28,145 nt of DNA from JACVRX01 sp035697245. GTDB taxonomy: Bacteria; Actinomycetota; Actinomycetes; Jiangellales; Jiangellaceae. The translations under genes were made by a program, and so were the position numbers. Where the stretch lies: positions 1 to 28,145 of the forward strand of contig DASSDH010000020.1 of NCBI GenBank assembly GCA_035697245.1. Direction: 5' to 3'. The notes beneath the pieces were generated by a model. It was not told where the DNA came from. It ran no database searches and worked only from the letters and a program-made list of their open reading frames with translations. Shown here piece after piece: positions 21,729-28,145 of the stretch (its first letter is position 1; the number at the start of each line of letters is the position of its first letter).

Positions 21729-22463
21729 GTGGCAGATATGACGGGGCAGGTCGCACTGGTCACCGGAGGCGTCCGCGGCATCGGCTTGGCAATCAGCAAG
21801 CGGCTGGCAGCTCGTGGCGTCATCGTCGCTGCCGGTTACTCCCGCGACACGGAGGCGGCCAAGCGATTCCTCGACGACCAACCCAATGCGAGTGTGCACC
21901 AGGGCAACATCGGCTCGGTGGAGGATTGCGAGCGGGTGATCGGCGAAGTCCTCGATCAGCACGACCGGCTGGACATCCTGGTCAACAACGCTGGCATAAC
22001 CGCGGACCGTACGGTCCGCAAGATGACACCGGAGGAGTGGGACCGGGTCGTCCACGTGAACCTGTCCGGAGCTTTTTACCTGTCCCGAGCGATCCTGCAG
22101 CACATGCTCGACCGGGGGAGTGGCCGGATCATCAACATCAGCTCAATCATCGGGGAGTCGGGCAATATCGGCCAGGCCAACTACGCGGCGGCGAAGTCCG
22201 GCCTGTTCGGGCTGACCATGTCGCTTGCCCAGGAGACCGCCCGCAGGGGCATCACCGTCAACTCGGTGGCTCCCGGCTACATCAGCACCGAGATGGTGGC
22301 CGCCGTTCACCCCGAGGCCATGGAGAAGGTGCTCGCGAAAATCCCGATTGGCCGGTTGGGCGAGCCGGACGAGGTGGCACGCGTCGTCGAGTTCCTCGCT
22401 GATCCCGACTCGGGGTTCATCACCGGCCAGATCTACTCGGTCAACGGCGGGCAGTACATGTGA
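21729..22463 (+). CDS. phaB: Acetoacetyl-CoA reductase-like short-chain dehydrogenase
   Basis: This 244-residue SDR has the cofactor motif TGGVRGIG (12-19), NNAG (86-89) and the catalytic set N111, S139, Y152, K156, with the PG-loop VAPGYISTEMV. The PhaB-like reaction is reduction of acetoacetyl-CoA to (R)-3-hydroxybutyryl-CoA with NADPH. FabG-type ketoacyl-ACP reductases share these motifs, and the PhaB call rests on the downstream PHA synthase and the visible phasin. GAGGAG at 21717-21722, six bases before GTG 21729, fixes the likely start; GTG 21711, overlapping the regulator's stop, is an alternative. Close linkage to the LacI-type gene suggests one transcript. Confidence 0.78.
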   Translation: MADMTGQVALVTGGVRGIGLAISKRLAARGVIVAAGYSRDTEAAKRFLDDQPNASVHQGNIGSVEDCERVIGEVLDQHDRLDILVNNAGITADRTVRKMTPEEWDRVVHVNLSGAFYLSRAILQHMLDRGSGRIINISSIIGESGNIGQANYAAAKSGLFGLTMSLAQETARRGITVNSVAPGYISTEMVAAVHPEAMEKVLAKIPIGRLGEPDEVARVVEFLADPDSGFITGQIYSVNGGQYM

Positions 22464-22533
22464 CTGGTTTCGACCCGCCGGCGCATCGCGCAACAGGAGA
22501 TCGTGTCGTCAGGGGAGCTGGGAGGTAAGGGTC

Positions 22534-24243
22534 ATGGCCGACGAATCACCCTGGGACGTCGCTGACCAGGCCGTCGGTGCAATCGCGCCGGAGGTTGCCG
22601 AGTTCGGCAATCCCGACTTCGCCGAGTTTGCCCGAGCGCTTGCCGCCGCCGTCCGCGGTTCGGTCCTACACCCGGTGGTCAGCTTCGGTGCCGCGCTGCG
22701 TCTGGTCACTCGGCTGGCGCCGCTTCCGGCCATCGCGGTTGGTCGATGGTTCGGGGCAGAGCTTGAGTCGCATGTCGACGTCGACCCCAAGGATCGTCGG
22801 TTTGCCGACCCGGCCTGGTCGGACAACCCGGTGTTCTACTCCCTTCGGCTGATATATGAGATCGCCGGCCATTACGGTGACGAGCTGGTGGACGGCTCCG
22901 GCGTGGACACCCTGACGCGGGAGAAGGCCGGTGTTGCGCTCGGCTTGTTGCACAACAGCCTCGCGCCGTCGAACTTCCACCTGACGAATCCAGCAGTGAT
23001 CAAACGTGCAATCGACACCGCGGGAAAGAGCGTTGTCGACGGAGCATGGAACTTCGTCGACGACGTGCTTCACAACGGCGGCCGGCCTCGTCAGGTCGAC
23101 ACGTCGTCGTTCGTGCTGGGCAAGAACCTGGCGGCCACCCCGTCGAAGGTGGTCTACCGGAACGAACTGATGGAGCTCCTCCAGTACGAGCCGAACACGC
23201 CGAAGGTGCACGCCAATCCGCTGCTGTTCAGTCCACCTTGGATCAACAAGTACTACGTGATGGACCTCGCCCCCGGGCGAAGCTTCGCCGAGTGGGCGGT
23301 GAATCACGACCGGACGGTCTTCGCCATCAGCTACCGCAACCCGGGGCCCGAGCAGGCCCACGTCACACTCGACGACTACCTCGTCCACGGCCCCCGCCGG
23401 GCTCTCGATGTCGTCCAGGACATCACCGGTGCTCAGACCATCGATGTCGTCGGCCTGTGCCTCGGCGGTGCGATGACGGCGATCACGGCCGCCTACCTCA
23501 ACGCCAAAGGCGACTCTCGAGTCGGAGCGCTCACCTTGCTCAATACGCTCCTCGACTACAGCGACCCTGGCGTACTGCGTGTCTTCACCGACCGCCGCGC
23601 CGTCGAGCGGCTCGAGAAGCAGATGGCTCGAGAGGGCTACCTGCCGGGCGCATCGATGGCGACCACTTTCGACCTACTGCGCCCGAACGACCTGATCTTC
23701 AACTACGTTGTGTCCAACTGGTTGATGGGGCAGCAGCCACCCGCATTCGACATCCTGGCGTGGAATGCCGACAGCACCCGGCTGCCGGCGGCCATGCACA
23801 GCTTCTACCTACGCAACTTCTACGTCGAGAACAGTCTGGCGAAGGGCCGGCTCGAGCTTGCCGGCGAACCGATCCGGCTCGCCGGCATCAACCAGGACAC
23901 CTATCTCGTTGGCGCCGAGAACGACCACATCGTCCCGTGGCGGTCCGCCTACGCCGCGATCCGGCTGCTGTCCGGACCGGTGCGGTTTGTTCTCAGCAGC
24001 GGTGGACACATCGCCGGCATCGTCAATCCGCCAGGGCCGAAGGGCTGGTACCTGGTAGCCGACGAGACACCGCAGTCGCCGAGCGAATGGCGAGAGAAAG
24101 CGGCCCGGCACGCCGGATCGTGGTGGGAGGACTGGGTTGGCTGGTCACGTGAGCACGCCGGTCCGTTGGTCGATCCACCCCCACTGGGGAGCGATGCTTA
24201 CCCGGTGATGTGTGACGGACCGGGGGATTACATCCGGACGTAG
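22534..24243 (+). CDS. phaC: Class I polyhydroxyalkanoate synthase
   Basis: This 569-residue enzyme polymerises (R)-3-hydroxyacyl-CoA on the surface of PHA granules. The alpha/beta-hydrolase core holds the lipase-like box GLCLGG with nucleophile C309, D464 in GAENDHIVPW and H492 in SSGGHIAGIVNPP, spaced much as C319/D480/H508 of the Ralstonia class I enzyme. The N-terminal half contains FGNPDFAEFARALA, the PhaC N-domain (SDNPVFYSLRLIYEI, NFHLTNPAVIKRAIDT) and PPWINKYYVMDL. The length excludes the shorter class III/IV enzymes that need PhaE or PhaR. GGAGG eight bases before ATG 22534 sets the start; the long open frame upstream is a shadow of phaB. It follows phaB by 70 bases. Confidence 0.93.
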   Translation: MADESPWDVADQAVGAIAPEVAEFGNPDFAEFARALAAAVRGSVLHPVVSFGAALRLVTRLAPLPAIAVGRWFGAELESHVDVDPKDRRFADPAWSDNPVFYSLRLIYEIAGHYGDELVDGSGVDTLTREKAGVALGLLHNSLAPSNFHLTNPAVIKRAIDTAGKSVVDGAWNFVDDVLHNGGRPRQVDTSSFVLGKNLAATPSKVVYRNELMELLQYEPNTPKVHANPLLFSPPWINKYYVMDLAPGRSFAEWAVNHDRTVFAISYRNPGPEQAHVTLDDYLVHGPRRALDVVQDITGAQTIDVVGLCLGGAMTAITAAYLNAKGDSRVGALTLLNTLLDYSDPGVLRVFTDRRAVERLEKQMAREGYLPGASMATTFDLLRPNDLIFNYVVSNWLMGQQPPAFDILAWNADSTRLPAAMHSFYLRNFYVENSLAKGRLELAGEPIRLAGINQDTYLVGAENDHIVPWRSAYAAIRLLSGPVRFVLSSGGHIAGIVNPPGPKGWYLVADETPQSPSEWREKAARHAGSWWEDWVGWSREHAGPLVDPPPLGSDAYPVMCDGPGDYIRT

Positions 24244-24317
24244 GCTCATCGATGGCCGCCATGACGTGGTCGACCGTCGCGCACCACTAGGTGCCCAGTT
24301 GCGCGCTACCGTAAAGC

Positions 24318-25316
24318 GTGGCGGACGTCGTGATGGCTCTGCGATACATCACCCCGACGGGTGTGGAGGTCGGGGCGGCCGACGACTTCGAGCATTGGCG
24401 AAAGCGGTCAGACGGCTTTCTCTGGGCGGACTTTCCGGCGTGTGACGACCAGACTGCGGAACTGTTGCGTGCCCAGTTCGGCTTCCACCCGCAGGCCGTG
24501 GCTACCTGCCGACGTCGCATCCACCTGCCGACGTTTCATGGCTATCGCGACCACTGGTTCGTGGTGGTGCATCGGCCGCTCCTGGGTTCGATCGGGCACG
24601 TGCACCTGCTGCAAATCGAGTTCTTCATCGGCCCCGACTACTTGGTGACCTTGCACGGCCCGTACAACCCTGAGGTCGAGGCAGCGGCAGTCGGCCGCGA
24701 CACCGCGATGGCGCGCGACCGGCTCGATGCCGGTCGATTCCTCCCGTCGTCTCCTTCGGCACTGGCTCATGGGATTCTCGGCGCGCTGTCTCGCGAGATC
24801 CGTGACGACATCGGCACGATCGCCACCCGGGTCGCGGAGCTCGAGCGGCACGTCGTTGCCGACGATCTTCGCCATCCGGAGGAGCTGCTGGAGCAGATGT
24901 TCCTCATCCGCCACGAGCTGGTAACCGTCCGGACGATGGCCAGCAATGCCCACGAGATCTTCGAGCGGATGTCGACCGTCGTCGGGACTCCCGAGCTCGA
25001 CGATCGGGCGCTCTTCGCCGATCTGTCCGACCGGTTTTCGCGCTTGCGTACCATCGGCGACGGCGAGCGGGACTTTCTGGCCGGGGTCATCGACTACTAC
25101 CAGACCCGTACGGGCACCAAGATGATGATAGCGATGGAGCGGTTGGCCGTTCTGGCAGCCGTGACGCTTCCGGTGACCGCCATCGCGTCGGTCATGGGGA
25201 TGAACGTCATCGTCAACGAGCGAACGCATACGACGCAGCTGATCATCGTTGCCGGCATCATGATCATGATCAGCCTGATACTTCTCCGGTGGACGAAGCG
25301 ACAGGGTTGGTGGTGA
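24318..25316 (+). CDS. CorA-family divalent metal ion transporter
   Basis: This 332-residue protein has a large cytoplasmic N-terminal domain rich in helices (LSREIRDDIGTIATRVAELERH, EELLEQMFLIRHEL) and two C-terminal membrane segments. The first ends with the GMN selectivity motif in SVMGMNVIVNE, and the second (QLIIVAGIMIMISLILL) is followed by the basic end KRQGWW. This is the CorA/MgtE-like 2-TM-GxN architecture, working as a pentamer in the inner membrane to move Mg2+, Co2+ or related ions. GTG 24318 and ATG 24333 are both possible starts, and neither has a good ribosome-binding site. TACCGT at 24307-24312, six bases before GTG, would suit a leaderless transcript. Its stop overlaps the MFS start by one base. 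Confidence 0.85.
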   Translation: MADVVMALRYITPTGVEVGAADDFEHWRKRSDGFLWADFPACDDQTAELLRAQFGFHPQAVATCRRRIHLPTFHGYRDHWFVVVHRPLLGSIGHVHLLQIEFFIGPDYLVTLHGPYNPEVEAAAVGRDTAMARDRLDAGRFLPSSPSALAHGILGALSREIRDDIGTIATRVAELERHVVADDLRHPEELLEQMFLIRHELVTVRTMASNAHEIFERMSTVVGTPELDDRALFADLSDRFSRLRTIGDGERDFLAGVIDYYQTRTGTKMMIAMERLAVLAAVTLPVTAIASVMGMNVIVNERTHTTQLIIVAGIMIMISLILLRWTKRQGWW

Positions 25317-26578
25317 TGAACCCACAGGCCCGCAGCATTCAACGCACGTATCTGATCTTGCTTCTCGGCAACACGCTGGCCGCCTCGCTCATCTGGGGCA
25401 TCAATACGCTGTTCTTGCTCGACGCCGGTCTGTCCAACCTCGAAGCGTTCGCAGCCAACGCCTTCTTCACTGCCGGCATGGTGATCTTCGAGGTGCCGAC
25501 CGGTGTCGTGGCCGACACCTGGGGACGGCGGATCTCCTACCTGCTGGGCACGATCACGCTGGCCACGTCCACCTTCCTCTATTTCCTGATGTGGCAAGTG
25601 GAGGCGCCCTTCTGGCTGTGGGCGGTCGTCTCGGTGCTGATCGGGCTCGGGTTCACCTTCTTCTCCGGCGCCGTCGAGGCGTGGTTGGTCGATGCACTGC
25701 ATTACGCCGAGTACGACGGTGGGCTGGAGACGGTTCTCGGCCGTGGCCAGATGGTGTCCGGTGCGGCCATGTTGGGCGGATCGGTTCTCGGCGGGATCAT
25801 CGCCCAGGCGACCACACTCGGCGTGCCGTTCCTGTTGCGCGTCGCGATCCTTTTGATCATGTTCGTCGTCGCGTTCCTGCTCATGAAGGACCTCGGTTTC
25901 ACCCCCGAGCCGGCAACTCACCCGCTCCGGGCGACCCGCGACGTGTTCAACGCGTCGCTCGAGCACGGACTGAAGAACCGGCCGGTGCGATGGGTGATGC
26001 TCGCGGCGCCGTTCACCGGCGGCGTCGGCGTCTACGCCTTCTACGCGCTCCAGCCGTACCTGCTCGAGCTCTACGGGGATCCCAACGCGTACTCGATCGC
26101 GGGGCTGGCAGCTGCGATCGTCGCCGGAGCACAGATCGCCGGCGGTTATGCCGCGCCGCGGGTTCGACTCCTGTTCAAGAAGCGGACGACCGCGCTGATT
26201 CTCGGTTCCGTCGTCAGCGCGGCAGTTCTAGTGTTGCTCGGCCTGATCAGCTCATTCTGGTTCGCGCTTGGCCTGCTGGTGATCTGGGGATTGATCTTCT
26301 CGGCTGTGTTCCCGATCCGGCAGGCCTACCTGAACGACATGATCCCGTCGAAACAACGCGCCACCGTGCTGTCATTCGACTCGCTGATGAGCAGCAGCGG
26401 CGGCGTGGTCGTCCAGCCAATCCTCGGACGCGTGGCCGACGTCTACAGCTACGCGACGTCATTTGTGATCAGCGGGGCGATCGAGCTGCTGGCGGTCCCG
26501 TTCCTGGTCGCCAGCCGTCGCGAACGTGCGCCGGCCGACGAGGCGACTGGTACTCCAGCGGCGTCGACGCCGGGCTAA
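25316..26578 (+). CDS. Major facilitator superfamily transporter
   Basis: This 420-residue integral membrane protein has about twelve hydrophobic segments. The MFS motif between helices 2 and 3 is visible as GVVADTWGRRIS, preceded by MVIFEVPTG. A charged loop near the middle (EPATHPLRATRDVFNASLEHGLKNRPVR) separates the two six-helix halves. The C-terminal tail is hydrophilic. The ATG at 25316 overlaps the TGA of the CorA gene; GTG 25289 in the same frame is an alternative. Its end overlaps the last four bases of the converging polymerase gene. The transported compound cannot be told from the sequence. Confidence 0.85.
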   Translation: MNPQARSIQRTYLILLLGNTLAASLIWGINTLFLLDAGLSNLEAFAANAFFTAGMVIFEVPTGVVADTWGRRISYLLGTITLATSTFLYFLMWQVEAPFWLWAVVSVLIGLGFTFFSGAVEAWLVDALHYAEYDGGLETVLGRGQMVSGAAMLGGSVLGGIIAQATTLGVPFLLRVAILLIMFVVAFLLMKDLGFTPEPATHPLRATRDVFNASLEHGLKNRPVRWVMLAAPFTGGVGVYAFYALQPYLLELYGDPNAYSIAGLAAAIVAGAQIAGGYAAPRVRLLFKKRTTALILGSVVSAAVLVLLGLISSFWFALGLLVIWGLIFSAVFPIRQAYLNDMIPSKQRATVLSFDSLMSSSGGVVVQPILGRVADVYSYATSFVISGAIELLAVPFLVASRRERAPADEATGTPAASTPG

Positions 26579-27792
26579 TCGCCTGCACGCGGCCATGGCG
26601 CGTTGACCCACGGGTCGTAATCGACCTCGAGAGGTCCCTGCACCGGTCGCTCTGCTTCGGGCACGTGCTGAAGGTTGACCCGGATCCGGTACCAGAGGGA
26701 GCTGCGCCCGCGCATCCCATCGACCAGGATGTCGGCCGGCTCGAGATGGCTGACGACGGTTGGATGTCGCGCCTTCCAGCGTTCCAGCCCCGCCAGAGCC
26801 TCGTCTTTGGTCTTCGCCCGGGCGATTTCGACCAACGGCTTGGTGGACTGGCGCCGCCCGGTGCCTTTGGGCGGTTTCTGGGCCGGCCCGAGCCGCCGGG
26901 CAAGGTCGAGGACGGCTTCGAGAGAACCGGACGAGGTCTCGATGCCCTGCCACGGATCGCCGAGGTCGGCATATCGCTCCAATACGGTCGGCACGGTGAA
27001 CAGCTCCGGGCGGCAGTCGGGCACCTCCGCCCAGCTCAGCGGCGTGGATACCCGGGCGTCTGGCGTCGGCCGCACCGAATATCCCGAGGCGACCGTGCGG
27101 TCCTTTGCGTTCTGGTTGAAGTCGACGAAGACACCATGCCGTTCCTCCTTCCACCACTTGCTCGTGGCCAGGTCCGGAGCGCGGTTCTCGACCTCTCGCG
27201 CGATCGTTTCCGCCGCGAGCCGCACATCGCGGTAGGACCACTGCGGATCAATGCGGGTGAAAATGTGAAAACCGCGCGATCCCGAAGTCTTCGGCCAGCC
27301 GATGAGACCGTGATCTTCCAGCACTCCCTTCGCGACCAGGGCGACATCGAGGATCTGTTTCCAGCTGACACCAGGCACCGGGTCCAGGTCGATACGAAGC
27401 TCGTCCGGGCGCTCGAGATCCTCCGCTCGCACCGGGTGCGGGTTCAGGTCGATACAACCCAAGTTGACCACCCAGGCCAGCGCGGCGGCATCGCGTACCA
27501 CGACCTCCGCCGCCGATAGCCCGGACCTGTAGTGCAGCTCGGCCACCTCGATCCAGTCCGGCCGGCTGCTCGGTGCTCGCTTTTGCCAGACGGCTTCCTG
27601 GTCGATGCCCTTGACGAACCGCTTGAGGACCATCGGCCGGCCCTCGACACCGCGCAGCGCGCCGGCCGCGACCGTCAGGTAGTAGCGGACGAGATCGAGC
27701 TTGGTCAGCCCGATTGACTCGAAGATCAACTTGTCCGGATTGGTGATCGTCACCTCGCGCCCGGCTGCCTGCACGATGGTCGACGACGACAT
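26575..27792 (-). CDS. Stand-alone LigD-type polymerase (archaeo-eukaryotic primase fold)
   Basis: This 405-residue protein corresponds to the polymerase domain of the non-homologous end-joining enzyme LigD, without ligase or nuclease domains. Motifs are the metal-binding D135-x-D137 in LRIDLDP, the SGSRGFHIF segment (170-178, H176) and D224 in VFVDFNQNAKD. After about residue 285 an extra 120-residue region (LDLARRLGPAQ, ARHPTVVSHLEPADILVDGM, RSSLWYRIRVNLQHV) extends beyond the catalytic core. Mycobacterial homologues (PolD1/PolD2) are stand-alone repair polymerases that insert ribo- or deoxynucleotides. ATG 27792 lacks a Shine-Dalgarno, but TATGGT six bases upstream suggests a leaderless mRNA; the frame is open to 27921. 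No ku or ligase gene is in the window. Confidence 0.82.
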   Translation of the reverse strand: MSSSTIVQAAGREVTITNPDKLIFESIGLTKLDLVRYYLTVAAGALRGVEGRPMVLKRFVKGIDQEAVWQKRAPSSRPDWIEVAELHYRSGLSAAEVVVRDAAALAWVVNLGCIDLNPHPVRAEDLERPDELRIDLDPVPGVSWKQILDVALVAKGVLEDHGLIGWPKTSGSRGFHIFTRIDPQWSYRDVRLAAETIAREVENRAPDLATSKWWKEERHGVFVDFNQNAKDRTVASGYSVRPTPDARVSTPLSWAEVPDCRPELFTVPTVLERYADLGDPWQGIETSSGSLEAVLDLARRLGPAQKPPKGTGRRQSTKPLVEIARAKTKDEALAGLERWKARHPTVVSHLEPADILVDGMRGRSSLWYRIRVNLQHVPEAERPVQGPLEVDYDPWVNAPWPRAGD

Positions 27793-27798
27793 GCGATC

Positions 27799-27804
27799 AC
27801 CATA
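27799..27804 (-). promoter_or_regulatory. Candidate -10 element for leaderless polymerase mRNA
   Basis: Read on the minus strand TATGGT (TAnnnT type) lies six bases before the ATG at 27792, the spacing expected when transcription starts on the start codon. No convincing -35 is visible. The rest of 27793-27977 holds only short dyads, for example AATGCG at 27933-27938 with CGCATT at 27951-27956. Confidence 0.3.
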
Positions 27805-27977
27805 AGTGGCCCGATCGATTCGCCGGCACTGTATCTGACAACCCTCAGCCGACTCTCCTTGTCGGTCGCCCAATGCCGACCGTCTAGGTGGCTTTGCTAG
27901 CTCAGGAGATCTGACAGGCATCGCAACAAGTGAATGCGGCGCACGATGGTCGCATTGGGAGGATTGAGGAGGACACC

Positions 27978-28145
27978 GTGGGCCGGCTGGACGCTCTGCA
28001 CACCATCAATCGAGACGAAACACTCAAGGAAGAGATCCTCACCAGGATCAGTGCAGACCCCGCTCTTGCGGAGCATCTCGCTGAACGCGCGCCGAAGGCT
28101 CCGGCCGATGCGGCGCCCGGCGAGTTCCAGCCCGAGTTCGTTCTG
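27978..28145 (+). CDS. N-terminal fragment of an unidentified protein
   Basis: A reading frame starts at GTG 27978 behind a strong GAGGAGG and runs open to the window edge (56 codons). It begins MGRLDALHTINRDETLKEEI and continues LTRISADPALAEHLAE, two predicted amphipathic helices, then an Ala/Pro-rich linker (APKAPADAAPG) and EFQPEFVL. There is no signal peptide or membrane segment. This could be a helical N-terminal region ahead of a larger catalytic domain, but I do not recognise the family. It is divergent from the LigD-type polymerase across about 185 bases. Confidence 0.65.
   Translation, partial: MGRLDALHTINRDETLKEEILTRISADPALAEHLAERAPKAPADAAPGEFQPEFVL

Noticed and set aside
22225..22533. 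Upstream open extension of the phaC frame
   Set aside because: It lies over the end of phaB in another frame; the RBS and normal class I length support ATG 22534.

Overview
The window is high-GC DNA with tightly packed, often overlapping genes, GTG and TTG starts and actinobacterial protein families, so the source is an actinobacterium. I cannot fix the genus. It reads as a carbon-source and carbon-storage region. All coordinates and motif positions were worked out by eye.

Layout. (1) 1-3881: a polyol or pentitol module: the last 70 codons of a MalK/UgpC-type ABC ATPase, a long-chain polyol dehydrogenase (minus strand) and a xylulokinase. A decayed IS481-family element (211-854) sits exactly at the junction of the ATPase and dehydrogenase genes. 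(2) 3888-4696: an XRE regulator and a phasin, with a clear promoter and operator-like palindrome between them. (3) 4737-5680: a GntR/HutC regulator and a small acidic ORF, divergent from the next block. (4) 5779-18300: one long, mostly gapless plus-strand myo-inositol operon: iolC, an aldolase-type gene, iolB, iolD, iolA, iolE-like, a lipoprotein/permease/ATPase ABC importer, iolG, iolH-like and a small tautomerase. (5) 18332-20550: a minus-strand pair, a TIM-barrel sugar isomerase and a Gfo/Idh/MocA dehydrogenase. (6) 20656-24243: a LacI-type regulator followed by an acetoacetyl-CoA-reductase-like SDR (phaB) and a class I PHA synthase (phaC). A perfect 14-bp LacI-type palindrome lies between blocks 5 and 6. 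(7) 24318-28145: a CorA-type transporter, an MFS transporter, a stand-alone LigD-type polymerase and the start of an unidentified gene.

How the genes fit together. The importer would bring in an inositol. IolG oxidises it, IolE dehydrates it, IolD opens the ring, IolB isomerises, IolC phosphorylates, the aldolase splits the product to DHAP plus malonate semialdehyde, and IolA makes acetyl-CoA. PHA functions (phasin, PhaB, PhaC) lie on both sides of the operon, so acetyl-CoA production and storage are physically linked. No phaA thiolase is in the window.

Most notable: the IS481 remnant occupies a CTAG that supplied the stop codons of two convergent genes; a LacI-phaB-phaC arrangement places PHA synthesis next to a sugar-type repressor; a GntR/iolC intergenic box fits the IolR motif as I recall it from Corynebacterium; and a tautomerase closes the inositol operon. 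I see no CRISPR array, tRNA or rRNA gene.
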